DNA of 64,000 nt from Artemia franciscana (lineage: Eukaryota > Arthropoda > Branchiopoda > Anostraca > Artemiidae): contig NC_088871.1 in NCBI RefSeq assembly GCF_032884065.1, positions 15,794,374-15,858,373 on the forward strand. The letters are read 5' to 3'. How positions within the stretch are numbered: position 1 is the first letter of the stretch; every line of letters begins with the position of its first letter. The position numbers and the translations under genes were made by a program. Below, one piece after another: positions 23,196 to 34,721 of this stretch. Below the pieces are notes generated by a model, which was given only the letters and a program-made list of their open reading frames with translations, searched no databases and was not told the DNA's origin.

Positions 23196-24055
23196 TTATA
23201 AATTTCTATTGAAAGGTCCATGGTCATATTTAGCCTCTCTAGCTGTATTTAGTAGAGTATATTCTCGGCCATTTGCCATTTGCATTTCTCCCATAACTCT
23301 GCAGGAGATGAAGGGGAGTAAGTTGTCAATATGATTCCAAACAATGCACGAATTTGACTTGGAGTTGACGTTTCGCAAGCGTCATTGATGCAATTATCCC
23401 AGTGATGGTCGTTCTCCAATAAATTCAGAGCTTGGCCTGCACTACGATAAGTGTCATGTATAGTCCCGTTTGCAGTTCTCAAATGCTCAAAGGACGTCGG
23501 GCCGGCTACATTAACCAAAAGCAGGCGGAGAAAGAAGCATTCATCTTGATTGGGATGAAAGGTGTAGATTCTTCCTATCGTGGTTTCTTTGAAGATGTTA
23601 GGCTGGCCGTCGACTGACTCACCCCGTTTTCGACGTTCAAATGATTTTTTATTACCATTCCATGTGTAATACGTAGGCACTTCAGAATACAGCAGTTTTT
23701 TTTTTGCAAAAGAATCATTTTGACATAACGCTAAGAAAGCAGTTAACGTTGTATCCGGTCGATTCAGCGCTCTTTGTTGCACGTTGGATTCCGAAAAATA
23801 AACACGTCGACCATTCTGTAAATGTACCGCTAAGTGAACAACAGCTGGACTTCTTTCATGTATCGGAAATGAAAGAATTCGCCACACAGTTTTATTACTA
23901 CTTATGTATCTCCCAGCATGATATCCTACAACTTCATCGATATCAGTGATTTCGGACTGCAAGCCAAAAACTGCCATGTCGCTGCCTTTGTTGACGTATT
24001 TACATATGTATTTGATTGCCTTTACGGAATTACAATATTCAACGTTTATGTGCAC
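23196..24055 (-). pseudogene. Helitron Rep C-terminal part with the Y2 tyrosines
   Basis: This 268-codon open stretch has KAIKYICKYVNKGSDMA (about 24015-23965), where the two tyrosines spaced YxxxY are the transesterification residues of Helitron Rep. Downstream are GYHAGRYISSNKTVWRILSF, HERSPAVVHLAVHLQNG, VPTYYTWNGNKKSF, RIYTFHPNQDECFFLRLLL and GPTSFEHLRT. All are conserved in animal Helitrons in the segment joining Rep to helicase. It is the longest intact frame of this copy. Confidence 0.9.
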
Positions 24056-25752
24056 ATTGTATGTTTTCGATAATAAACATGAATATGGAACGCCCCACTG
24101 GTTATCTACTTTGATGTAACGGTTACGCGACTTTATGATTGCTGATTTTCTGCCATCTTTGGTAGACCTTTGTCTATATAAAGGGTATCCATCATTGCTG
24201 GTAATTGTGTCAGGTACTAAGAGTCGAGGATATTGCTTTGTTTACCTTCCTCTATCCATGCATGATGAATTTTTATTCAGTTCACCACAAGGTCCATGTA
24301 TCATATTTTTTACCACAATGTCATGTAAGCCCCCTGTCGACATCTACATCAGGTATTTCAGCGGAAATCACATCGTCAATTTCATTAGAAGAAATTTTAT
24401 CAAATAACCATATTAGTATATGTGCGTGTGGTAATCCTCGCTTTTGCCATTCCACTGAGTACAACCAGCATCGCACTGGGCCAAACTCTTTAAGTTTTAC
24501 TATGAAATTTATCAGTGATTTCAACTTTTTCTGGAAGACACGGGCCGTAATGTCATGTCTATGAACCGGCGATTGTCCAGTAAGAAAAAGTTACTGTATC
24601 TCATCCGAAGATGGATTACATGTAAATGTAAAAAATAAATCTAGACGACCATAGAGACGAATATACGCAATGGCATCTAGAGCATACTCATGCATATGAC
24701 GCGGACTGCCAGCATGTGACGAAGGTGAGATTGTTACTCCTCCAATGTTAGTGGTATTACCATCATTTACAACTGCATCTTGAAAATGAATGTATTGTTC
24801 GGAGCGGAGCTTGGTCTGATTCAGACAGATGAATAGCAAGCGTTCTGATTCAATCTTTGCATACATATCAACGATGCATTGGTGAAACGATTGACGGTAT
24901 TTTAAAATATAATTCTCTTCATCCCGGCGAATCATTCTTCTGTTGCCATAATAGTTCATTGCACTGTATTTCTTATTCATTTCTTTGTTAGTGGCTGGAT
25001 TTATCAATTTAATATTAAAGTCATAGCCGTCGGCTCAATCCCAAAAAATAATAGGATATTGTAGGACATCGTAGCATCGATGAGTTTCAGCAATTCTTGT
25101 CAACTGATTGTTTCGCCTATAAAGAATAATATATCGAGGTAACAACTGTTCACTGACCATAACGATTGCCACTTCGTTGATTGTTGGAGCATTGTATCCA
25201 CGCACATGTTCAGCAGTAGGCATTTTGTCAGTGGAAATAACAATTTTATACGTATCAGTAGGCATAAAGTCGATTGCTGTTTTGAACAGACGCACTAAAT
25301 TGTTATTATTGTGGAAAAGATGTTGCAACTAGAAAATGATAGTCCTTTCAACGCCGGAAGAAATTCCGCAATGTGAATTCAATTCAGTATTGCTATCACT
25401 GATGAAGTACAATTGCAAAAATTTCTGATGCTCACCTGAGAAGGGTAGAAGGGCAGTACTTGAATGCCAGGTGATTATACACACGTTGCTTTTGTAATAC
25501 ATCGACACGCCTTCTGTTTTTACTAACTCTGTCAGCCACGAGCCTGGTTTCGCGTCGCTCTGGTGGCTCCTCGACACGCCTTCGTTGACGTAAAGTCGTA
25601 AGCCTGGTTTCGCGTTGCTCTGGTGATTCCTCGACACGCCTTTGTGTTTTCTCCTGGTGTTCCCGTTCTTTGACAGTATAGGATAATTTATCTTTGACAT
25701 TAGTGATACTTTCTGAGCCAAAATGTGATGGTACTTTTTCTTTGAGTTGCAT
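24055..25752 (-). pseudogene. Helitron Rep (Helitron-like N and HUH nuclease) region
   Basis: The N-terminus (25752-25432) carries charged RRRVEEPPERRETR repeats. After a frame change comes KIVISTDKMPTAEHVRGYNAP (25247-25185), NEVAIVMVSEQ and THRCYDVLQYPIIFW. The Helitron-like N domain follows (25007-24591: NYYGNRRMIRRDEE, HEYALDAIAYIRLYGRLDLFFTFTCNP). The HUH metal-binding motif is intact as RGLPHAHILIWL (about 24440). Then NMIHGPCGELN, CMDRGR (stop), SAIIKSRNRYIKVDNQWG and HINVEYCNSVKAIKY. At least three stops and two frameshifts separate these parts. The enzyme would nick and religate DNA during rolling-circle transposition. Confidence 0.88.
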
Positions 25753-27065
25753 ATATTTATACTGAATAAGACGTCATATTGAATATGACGTCATGTATTC
25801 ATATGAAAGCTTTCTTATATATATATTGACGTCATATTGTAACAAATAACAGATAACAGACTTAATGATACTTTCTCGTTGAGTATATATAGATGACGTC
25901 ATATTGTAAGAGATAGATACCAGATAACAGACAGTACATTTTTGTATATATAGATAGATGAGAGAGTGCGCCCCCTCATCAATACCTCGCTCTTTACACT
26001 AAAGCTTAAATTTCATCCCAAATCCTTAAGAATGACCCCTAAATCACAAAGGCCGTAGAATAAATAGTTGAAACTACTAAAAATACTTTAGCGTAGAGAG
26101 CAAGGTATTGTGGAGGAGAAAACCTTCTTTTATACCTAATATTTTGTGTTTGTTTTAAGTTTTAATGCTAATCATTACTTCCGGGTGAGAATTTTATTTA
26201 TTTATTTCCTCATTGTTTCTTTTTAAATTATGCTAGAAAATCCTGCGCTCCCTTTATGGAAATATTCTTTCTTCAAGTTAAATTCCTCCATGGAAAGATC
26301 CTCCCACGTAACCCCCTCCCTCGACCCGAACACTAAAAAGTCCCCTTGAAAACGTCTGTACACTTCCTAATAACCATTACTATGTGTAAAAAACAATGGT
26401 CAAAGTTTGTAACTTGCAGCCACTCCCCCGGGGACTGTGGGGAATTAAGTTGTCCCCAAAGACATAGTTATTAGGTTTTCAACTAAGCTTTACAGAATCG
26501 CTATCTCAAAATTTTGAGCCGGTTACTTTGGCGAAAAAATATGCTTGGGAGGGGGCCTAAGTGCCCTCTAATTCGTTGGTCACCTAAAAAGGGCACTAGA
26601 ACTTTTAATCTCCGTTAGAAAGAGCCCTCTCGCAAGAATCTAGGACCACTGGGTCGATACGATCACCCTGGAAAAAAAAAAAAAAAAACACAAACAAACA
26701 CGCATCCGTGATCTGTCTTCTGGCAAAAAAATACAACACTCCACATTTTTGTAGATAGAAACTTGAAAGTTCTACAGTAGGGCTCTCTCATGCGCTGTAT
26801 TTGATGGTGTGATTTTTGTTTTGATTCAATGACTTGTAAGGGGTGTTTTTCCCTTTTTTCAAAAATAAGGCAAATTTTCTTAGGCTCATAACTTTTGATG
26901 GGTAAGTTTAAACTTGATGAAACTTATATATTTATAATTCGCATTAAAATGCAATTTTTTGATGTAAATATTGGTATCAAAATTCTGTTTTTTAGTTTCG
27001 GTTATTATTGAGCCGGGTCGCTTCTTACTACAGTTCATTACCACGAACTGTTTGATAATTTCGTC

Positions 27066-27685
27066 CAATTGTTTATTCAGTGTGTAAGTTTCACTATTTA
27101 AAGCACTCAATCAACCAAATCCCTGGGGGAGTTCACCCAAACAATTCTTTGGATAAAGTTATGGAGATTTGGGAAGAGACTTTAAGTTCAGTTTAAGTCA
27201 CCTCAGAGTTTTCCCTTCCGGAAGTTTTAAGTATGAATCGTCTCATTGCAAAGCTATGGCTTGAGAAGAATAAGAAAAAGTGTTAGTATCCAATCTAAAT
27301 TGTTCAAACACTTGCTTCATAGCTACGCTGTGGATTTCAATCCTTCCAAGCTGTAGGATAATTTTCATGCCGATTTTGGACGTAACTGATAAAATTTCGG
27401 AATCTCATTTTTTTCAAAATACCTAAAACCCATGAGACCATACATTTTTATAGTTAATACTTCGAACTTAGTAGCAGTTATTTTAATAATTCTCCCTTCC
27501 TTGTGTGCATAATTCTCTTTGACTGACTTGAATTCAAAACATTTATTATTTCTGCTTATCTGAGAATTTCATTAACTTGACCGTTTGGCATCAAAAGCTT
27601 AGGAATTAAGTCAACAGTCCAGCTTCTTCCACTTCCCACCTTTTATCAGAAGGTGGGAATTGATCCGGAATTCAGCGTATCAGAA
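27066..27685. other. Unassigned spacer between facing repeat copies
   Basis: About 600 bp of AT-rich sequence lies between forward copy 3 and inverted copy 4. No exon or element end is evident. Confidence 0.45.
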
Positions 27686-29045
27686 AAACCCTATAGAAAA
27701 AATGTCAAGGTCCAATCTACAAAAATGTGGAATTTCGTATTTTTTGCCAGAAGACAGATCACGGGTGCGTGTTTATTTGTTTGTTTGTCTGTTTTTTTGT
27801 GTTTTTTTCCCAGGGGTCATCGTATCGACCAAGTGGTCCTAGAGTGTTGCAAGAGGGCTCCTTCTAAAGGAAATGAAAAGTTCTGGTGCCCTTTTTAAGT
27901 GACTAAAAAATTATGGGGGCACCTAGGCCCCCTCCCACGCTTTTTACATACATACAGTAGTTTTTACATACAGTAATGGTTATTGGGAAGTGTACCGACG
28001 TTTTCAGGGGTATTTTTTTGGTTTGGGCGTGGGGTTGAGGGGAAGGGGCTATGTGGGAGGATCTTTCCTTGTAAGAATATTTGATGGGGGAAGAGAAATT
28101 CAATGAAAAGGGCGCAGGATTTTGTAGCAATACTATTAGAAAAAAAAACAATGAAAATATAAACATTAAAAAGTTTTTTTTCAATTGAAAGTAAGGAGTA
28201 GCATTAAAACTTAAAACGAACAGAGATTATTACTCATATGAGGGGTTATAAAAATACTTTAGCATAAAGAGCGAGGTATTTAGGAGGGGATAGATACTTC
28301 GCTCTTTATGCTAAAGCATTTTTAGTAAATTCAACTATTTATTCTATGGCCTTTCTGATTCAGGGGTCATTCTTAAAGAATTGGGACAAAACTTAAGATT
28401 TAGTGTGAAGAGCGAGGTATTAACGAGGGGACAAACCCCCTCATATATATAATTAAAATATAAGAATATAAAAGTTTGTTACGTAAGTTAATTCTTAAAT
28501 TACGTGTATTTTTTACTAATAAAAACGTTCGTTAAAAATTAAAAGTTCTAGTTGCCTTTTTAAGTAACCAAAAATTGGAGGGCAACTAGGCCTCCCTACC
28601 CACCCCTTATTTGTCAAAATCGTCTGATCAAAACTAAGAGAAAGCCATTTAGCCAAAAAAAGAATTAATATACAAATTTCATTTTAATAATTTATGTGCG
28701 GAGAGCCAAAACCAAACATGCATTAATTCAAAAACGTTCAAAAATTAAATAAGAAAAACTAGTTTTTTTTAACTGAAAGTAAGGAGCGACATTAAAACTT
28801 AAAACGAACAGAAATTACTCCGTATATGAAATGGGTTGTCCCCTCCGCAATCCCTCACTCCTTACGCTAAAGTTTGACTCTTTGCCACAATTCTACTTTT
28901 TAAAACAATTAAAAACTTTAGCGTAAAGAGCAAGGGATTGCGGAGGGGACAACCCATTTCATATACGGAGTAATATCTGTTCGTTTTAAGTTTTAATGTT
29001 GCTCCTTACTTTCAGTTAAAAAAAACTAGTTTTTTTATATTTAAT
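27686..29045 (-). repeat. Modular foldback repeat, copy 4 (inverted)
   Basis: On the minus strand the first hairpin (29042-28748), spacer (28745-28475), second hairpin (28470-28190) and long module (28190-27690) occur in the same order as copy 1. The long module lacks its far end. This copy's hairpin is one of the best preserved: CCCCTCCGCAATCCCT and its complement flank a short AT-rich loop. Confidence 0.82.
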
Positions 29046-31504
29046 TTTACAACAAAGAACGAACCCTGTTAAGATAAATATTATTATGCATGATGATAAA
29101 AAATAATTATAAGTAGGCAATGCTTATCTGTGCCTACTAAAAGTCAAAAGTGTGCCTGATAAGAGTCATGAGTGATCATTTTGCAGGATTTCTCAGGGGT
29201 GGACAGTGTTCACCCCAAACCCTCTCCTAGAAAATCCCCGCAGAAAGTACCCCTACCCCGTAAAATACCCCGAGCAGAAAATACCCCAGCCCCCAGATAA
29301 TATCTTTCCGCGGAAAATACCTCCACAGAAAATCTGACCTCAGAAAATACCCCCTCAATGAAAAGTAAAGATCTCCAGTAAACCAAAAACGGGTAGAAAT
29401 AACTTCAAGTATTTTTCAAAGCTTAAAACTAACATAACAAACTATGAATAAACAGATGAAACCCGAAACAAATAGAAACTACAAGAAATAACCGAGTCAA
29501 GCTCAAAACCTGCACAAATTATCTTGAGTAGGACTGACAGCCCCCACTCCTTTTCAAAACGAGAACACAATTCGCAGTTTACTAAAAAAAAATATATTTT
29601 AAATGTTTTCACTTTTTTACTTTAATAAATAAAGAAGTATTAAGACTTTTAGAAATAAATATCAGAATATGTAGATTAAACTCACAATCCACATTTTTTT
29701 TTTTTTAGTAAAGTGCAAATTATGGCCTAGACTTGAGAAGAGTTGTCAGTCGAACTCCCTTTCTAGCGTGCATTGAGTTTTGGTAGGTTGACTATTGTAA
29801 TTTCTGTTTGTTTTGGGTTTCATTTATTTATTTATTAGTCTTACACTTGGAAGATAAGGAAAACTCACTCGTGGAATTTGACAATGCTTTCGTGCATAAG
29901 AATTTAAGCAGTAGGCTTTTGTTGGTTCCTAAAACCAAATATACTTATAGAGGAAAACTTACCCTTCTTAAGCTTTTTGGTGACATACATTTTTAGCTTA
30001 ATTTTGATGATTTTTCGCAGGCAATTTTTTTTTCGATTTGGCACCCACTACTGCTAAAAATTGCAGAAGTTGATGTGTCGAAAATTGCCACCTAAAATTG
30101 CAGCCTAAAACTATTGCCAAAAACTGCGGAAGTTCATATAGAAGTCTTTTCAAGAAAAATGTATTTGCTGTTTTCTAAGTTTTCAAGATACTTGTAGTAT
30201 ACAATTTCTTTTTTTCACTTCTCTTAGCACTTCTCAGCGAAACTAAAAAAAAAGAAAATAAATCAGATAACATTATAAAATTTAGAAAACCCTATTTTCC
30301 GTGTTGTTATTTTCAGGGGGGGGGGGTAGAGAGTTGAACACCTAGAACTGCCACAGGTGCCCATTGTATAACGTTGAATGATGATATTTTTCAGAACGAG
30401 ACATTAGTGATTGGCTGAGTGTTGCGGAAAAATCTTATAGACAGATCTTGAGGCTTATCTTGCAGGATTTTTGACAGTTCATTAAGACACAATAATCATT
30501 TTATCCATTTGAAGGTTCTTCACTCTTTCACTAAAACAGGTCTTAGAAATCATAATTTGATTGTTATTTTGATGTTAACATTTGACGCACTACGGTCTTA
30601 ATGAGAATCTCCCCAAGATTTGGTAGATAAATTTTAACCCTTCTCTGCGCTGGGCCGGATAAAGGGCGATTGGGTTCAATCAGGGCAAGTGTTTTAAGGG
30701 GCGCCGCAATCAAAATGAACAATTGATTTTCGAAATTGCAAAATGTTCTTTACAATTCTGATAGGTGCTGCTTCTGAATAAAAATTATTTTCCAAGTTGA
30801 AACTAATAAAAAACTATCTGATATCAACAATAATCAGGATAGACCAAATAGTTAAGCAATTATGTTGACTATAAGTAAGGGCACAAGGAAAGTACATTTT
30901 AAAACTGTTTTAAAAGCGTTTGTAGAGCAAAAATTTAGAAATACGTAAATTCGCGTGCCGATATCCGGGGAGGCATTTTCGTAATATCAAGGGGACAAAA
31001 ACTTAACTTAGGGTAAGCAGAAAATGAGCACAAAAAAGAAGAAAATAGGAAAAATCGTCATTGTTTTGTTCACTTTCAGGGTTTAAAATGACATATTGTG
31101 TATTTAGGGCAAGGGGAATTATCTCACTTTAAATGGTAGTAAATATCTGGAAGGGTTAAATTGAATTGTGAAGAATTGCCAAGGGGTTCAACTGAATTGA
31201 AATTAGCTACATATTATATGGACTTTTGACTGCGCAACGTCAGTATCTGAAATGGGGCCTCTGATCCTTGCATCGCTAGTGACGTCATGATTGCCCTTTG
31301 ATTTATGTTTTGCTAATTTCTCTTGCAAAATTGGATAATCATGCTTTTTTTAAACTGCAGAAATATTTTGTAGATTTGAAAAAGACTATAACTGACCTAT
31401 ACTCAAGGACAATTTGAAATATGAATGCCACGTGTAATTTTTTCCCCAATGAAAAAATACATTGAAAATGGTGTGAAGGAAATTTAGTCTTTCCCAATTT
31501 CAAA
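29046..31504. other. Upstream region of the ubinuclein-like gene; no other gene seen
   Basis: A degenerate GAAAATACCCC-like minisatellite occupies about 29220-29370. A run of ten Gs lies at 30316-30327. A short plus-strand open frame (29808-29996) has no recognised domain. No TATA box or CpG cluster near 31505 can be singled out, so the promoter and any 5' untranslated exon remain unplaced. Confidence 0.45.
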
Positions 31505-34150
31505 ATGTCTGTGCCAAGAAAAGTATCATTAACCAGCTTAGTACCGTCGTTTTCTTTGAATAAAGAAGATGACAGTAAAGTGAAAGCGTTACGTTTCGAA
31601 ATTGATATGTTTAAAAATTTTAAAAATGAAATTTGTCAGGTTAACTATAAAGAGCTGGTTTCACCTGCTCTAAAGAAGAATCAAACCTATGAAAAAACAG
31701 GGAATGGATCTTTTCGTCACATATCTACTTCTGGAGACGAAGATTATCCCCTAAAAGTAGCCAAGAAACGTAAATTACAAAGTGGACCTAGAAAAGGACC
31801 TAAGAATAAACGAACATATGACTTCATCAACATTGGAGAGGGTTACGATGAAACAGACCCCTTTATTGATAATTCTGACGCCTACGATCCATATGTACCT
31901 CCAAATCTTGTCCCAATCCATGGTGAATTTTATGTAAATTCTGGCCGTCTTAAATTCAAATCTGTGGAAGGTTCAGAACCTGAAAGGGCCTCAGATGAGC
32001 CTGCAATTAAAAAGTCTAGAATTAATAGTTGTTCTGGTGAATCAGATAGTAATGAAGAAGAGGAATACAGAAAAAATAACAAAGTGAAAAAAGAGCACGA
32101 TGAAAAAGACAGCATGTGGAAATCTACTGAAGAGAGTTGGTCTTATGGAACTTATGGAACCCTTTGGTGTATGGAATACCTGGGTGACACTTTAGAGTTT
32201 TCCAAAATTAATGAAGAAGAGGCTAAACAACTAGAAATCCCAAAAACTAAGGTGGTATTAGATACAAAACCCCAAAAAGACTCGGTGGCTGATGCAATTG
32301 AATCCGTTGTCAATGCAGTTGTGTTGGAAATTAAACCTACTATTGGAAAGTCTAATCCTAGCAAAACTCTAGGGATATTAGCCACAGAGCAAACAAAATC
32401 AAAGAGCAAGATGTGTAACTCCTCTGCAGAAGAAGAAGAAGTAGATAGAAGTAGGGAGCAAAGGGAAGGGGATAAAAAAACCCAAAAAACTACCATAAAC
32501 TCAAATGCTGATGAAATTGAATCCGCTGTCAATGCAGGTGTGTTGGAAATTGAACCTACTTTTGGAAAGTCTAATCCTTGTAAGATTCCAGGGACATTAG
32601 CCACAAAGGAAAGGAAATCAAAGAGCAAGATGTGTAACTCTTCCGTAGAAGAAGAAGAAGAAGAAGAAGTAGATAGAAGCAATGATCAAAGGGAAGGGGA
32701 TACGAAAACCCAAAAAACTACCATAGACTCGGTGACTGGTGCAATTGAATCCGTTGTCAATGCAGCTATGTCGGAAATTGAACCTACTATTGGAAAGGCT
32801 ACTTCTAGTAAAACTCCAGGGGTATTAGCCACAGAGGAAAGGAAATCAAAGAGCAAGATGTGTAACTTTTTTGTAGAAGAAGAAGAAGAAGTAGATAGAA
32901 GCAGGGAGCATAGGGATGGGGATACAAAAACCCAAAAAACTACCAAAGACTCGATTGCTGATGAAATTGAATCCGTTGTCAATGCAGCTATGTCGGAAAT
33001 TGAACCTACTATTGGAAAGTCTAATCCTAGTAAAACTCCAGGGGTATTAGCCACAGAGGAAAGGAAATCAAAGAGCAAGATATGTAACCTTTCTGTAGAA
33101 GAAGAAGAAGTAGATAGAAGCACGGAGCATAGAGATGGGGATACAAAAACCCAAAAACCTACCACAGACTCGGTGGCTGATGCAATTGAATCCAGTATCA
33201 ATGCAGTTGTGTTGGAAAGTAAGATTCCAGGGACATTAGCCACAGAGGAAAGGAAATCAAAGAGCAAAATGAGTAACTTTTCTGTAGAAGAAGAAGTAGA
33301 TAGATTCAGGGAGCAAAGTGAAGGGAAAGAGTCTTTATTACTTGCCCAAATTGATTTTTACATTGGTAGAACAATAAAGTGGGAGACATTACCCTCGGAA
33401 CTAATATTTGCTATAGAGTTTCTTCAACAAAGAGCCGTGGAGTTTACAGGTAAAACATCAAATTTTTTTGATGAAGAAGTTAATGCTGTTTTATTAAAAG
33501 TGGAACTATGTTCAAAAAAGCTTCGTTTCGGTGTACGACATAATATATATGATTACCTTATTACATTTTTGCCTATTAAAAAAAAAAGGTTGCAAAGGCT
33601 TGTAAATGATCTACTCGCTCAGCACATAACTGAACGTCAAGAGGTCCTTATTTGCAACCTGGAAGCCTTAGTGACAAAATTGCTACCTGATTTTTTACAG
33701 CAATATGGTGATAACGGAGAGAATCCGGAAAAAAGGGTAAAGGAAGCAGAACTAGACCCTATAGTCCAAACTGGTGGAGTTTTTCTATGTGTCATGGCTC
33801 TAAAGGATCTGGAAAGAGGGGCTAAAATAAGTGTTTTTAAGAAATTTGTTAGTTCCTGTGAAAGCATTCGCAAGCAATTAGAAATGATAGTTTATTTGAG
33901 GTCCTATTATCTCAAGATGATACAAAGTCAGCTTGATTTACCAAAAGTAAGTAAAACTTCTACCAAAAGTTTAATATTAAACTTTCTGAAAGATGAAGTC
34001 TCACGTAGTTTTCTGCCAGGTTTCTTTTGTCCTGACTTCGTCTATGATGTTACTATCAGTTGTCATTCTATAATAACTTCTGAAAGTAAGCATACCACAA
34101 AAGATAGAAGAAAGGACAATGAACATTTACTTGCCATCCTGACGAGTTAA
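31505..34150 (+). CDS. Ubinuclein/yemanuclein-like histone H3.3 chaperone subunit, intronless
   Basis: An 881-residue uninterrupted frame. Residues about 27-53 (ALRFEIDMF, QVNYKELV) match the N-terminal conserved block of ubinucleins. Residues about 104-152 are the Hpc2-related domain: DFINIGEGYDETDPFIDNSD, YDPYVPPNL and GEFYVNSGRLKFK. This domain lets ubinuclein bind H3.3 in the HIRA complex, which deposits H3.3 independently of replication in the nucleus. Lysine-rich stretches (residues 84-103, 193-200) could be nuclear localisation signals. Five acidic repeats fill residues about 259-609. The C-terminal part (about 612-860) resembles the ubinuclein middle domain: LPSELIFAIEFLQQRA, YDYLITFLPIKKKRLQRLV, LNFLKDEVSRSFLPGFF. 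Yemanuclein and UBN1 are somewhat longer (about 1000-1130 residues). Absence of introns suggests either a retrocopy or an unusually compact gene. No stops are present. Confidence 0.88.
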   Translation: MSVPRKVSLTSLVPSFSLNKEDDSKVKALRFEIDMFKNFKNEICQVNYKELVSPALKKNQTYEKTGNGSFRHISTSGDEDYPLKVAKKRKLQSGPRKGPKNKRTYDFINIGEGYDETDPFIDNSDAYDPYVPPNLVPIHGEFYVNSGRLKFKSVEGSEPERASDEPAIKKSRINSCSGESDSNEEEEYRKNNKVKKEHDEKDSMWKSTEESWSYGTYGTLWCMEYLGDTLEFSKINEEEAKQLEIPKTKVVLDTKPQKDSVADAIESVVNAVVLEIKPTIGKSNPSKTLGILATEQTKSKSKMCNSSAEEEEVDRSREQREGDKKTQKTTINSNADEIESAVNAGVLEIEPTFGKSNPCKIPGTLATKERKSKSKMCNSSVEEEEEEEVDRSNDQREGDTKTQKTTIDSVTGAIESVVNAAMSEIEPTIGKATSSKTPGVLATEERKSKSKMCNFFVEEEEEVDRSREHRDGDTKTQKTTKDSIADEIESVVNAAMSEIEPTIGKSNPSKTPGVLATEERKSKSKICNLSVEEEEVDRSTEHRDGDTKTQKPTTDSVADAIESSINAVVLESKIPGTLATEERKSKSKMSNFSVEEEVDRFREQSEGKESLLLAQIDFYIGRTIKWETLPSELIFAIEFLQQRAVEFTGKTSNFFDEEVNAVLLKVELCSKKLRFGVRHNIYDYLITFLPIKKKRLQRLVNDLLAQHITERQEVLICNLEALVTKLLPDFLQQYGDNGENPEKRVKEAELDPIVQTGGVFLCVMALKDLERGAKISVFKKFVSSCESIRKQLEMIVYLRSYYLKMIQSQLDLPKVSKTSTKSLILNFLKDEVSRSFLPGFFCPDFVYDVTISCHSIITSESKHTTKDRRKDNEHLLAILTS
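32280..33330 (+). repeat. Five in-frame tandem repeats (about 219-226 bp) inside the ubinuclein-like gene
   Basis: Units start near 32280, 32499, 32726, 32948 and 33167. Each encodes a D-S-x-A-x-x-I-E-S opening, EIEPTIGKSNPSKTPG, LATEERKSKSKMCN, an acidic run of 3-7 glutamates, VDRS and GDTKTQKTT. The fifth is shorter, lacking the EIEPTIGKSNP part. Frame is kept in every unit. GAA-run length differs between units, suggesting slippage. Unit-to-unit identity is high compared with the rest of the protein, implying recent expansion or homogenisation. No known domain is recognised. Confidence 0.92.
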
Positions 34151-34229
34151 AACAAGGTCACAAAAAGAATTATCACTAATTCTAAAGCTAGTAAAGAAGT
34201 TAAACTTCTGTTTCTAAAAGATATTAAAA

Positions 34230-34707
34230 AAGGGTAAAGGAAGCAGAACTAGTCCACATAGTCCAAACTGGTGAAGTTTTTCTATGTGTCATGGCTCTAA
34301 AGGATCTGGAAAGAGGGGCTAAAATAAATGTTTTTAAAAAATTTGTTGGCTCCTCTGAAAGCATTCGCAAGCAATTAGAAATGATAGTTTTTTTTAGGTT
34401 CTATTATCTCAAGATGATACAAAGTCGGCTTGATTTACCAGAAGTAAGTATATTAGACTTTCTGAAAGATGAAGTCTCACGTAGTTTTCTGCCATGTTTC
34501 TTTTGTCCTGACTTCTTCTATGATGTTACTAAAAGTTGTCATTCTATAATAGCTTCTGAAAGTAAGTATAGCACAAAAGATAGAAGAAAGGACAATGAAC
34601 ATTTACTTGCCATCCTGACGAGTTAAAACAAGGTCACAGAAAGAATTATCTTCAATTCTAAAACTAGTAAAGAAGTTAAAACTTTTGTATCTAAAAGATA
34701 TTAAACA
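34230..34707 (+). pseudogene. Tandem duplicate of the ubinuclein-like 3' end
   Basis: The segment 33731-34229 (last about 140 codons plus 3' flank) is repeated directly downstream. The second copy keeps an open frame of 111 codons (34291-34626), with LKDLERGAKINVFKKFV, FLKDEVSRSFLPCFF and the same HLLAILTS end. It lacks 21 bases (seven codons) near 34448. It has no start of its own upstream and would be translated only if it became a separate or alternative terminal segment. Confidence 0.88.
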
Positions 34708-34721
34708 TAAAAAAAAATATT

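Larger units (their letters stand above)
21109..25958 (-). mobile_element. Helitron, end-to-end but coding-dead
   Basis: Read on the minus strand it starts TCTATCTATATATAC at 25958 and ends CTAG at 21109. A GC-rich hairpin (21113-21146) lies just inside the 3' end. Flanks are A (21108) and T (25959), the AT target Helitrons require. No target duplication or inverted repeats are present, as expected. The total is about 4.85 kb with Rep and helicase domains in the right order. The site is inside a foldback repeat whose halves match unbroken copies elsewhere, which independently fixes both ends. Confidence 0.92.
20585..27065 (+). repeat. Modular foldback repeat, copy 3 (forward), split by a Helitron
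   Basis: The left part, 20585-21108, holds the first hairpin (20585-20880) and a shortened spacer ending ...TTATTATA. The right part, 25959-27065, resumes with TGAGAG, the second hairpin (ACCTCGCTCTTTACACTAAA) and the long module through ATTGAGCCGGGTCGCTTCTT. Joining the two parts gives the same module order as 2481-4095. The 4.85 kb between them is a Helitron. Confidence 0.85.

Noticed and set aside
22599-24564. Plus-strand open frames within the Helitron
   Set aside because: They are antisense to the well-matched Rep and helicase frames and contain no domain.
29808-29996. A 62-codon open frame upstream of the ubinuclein-like gene as a real exon
   Set aside because: No splice signals of quality, no domain, and no similarity to ubinuclein's N-terminus, which is already present in the main frame.
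32152-33267. Two long minus-strand open frames opposite the ubinuclein-like gene
   Set aside because: They are antisense shadows of the in-frame repeats; serine/leucine-rich content mirrors the sense codons.
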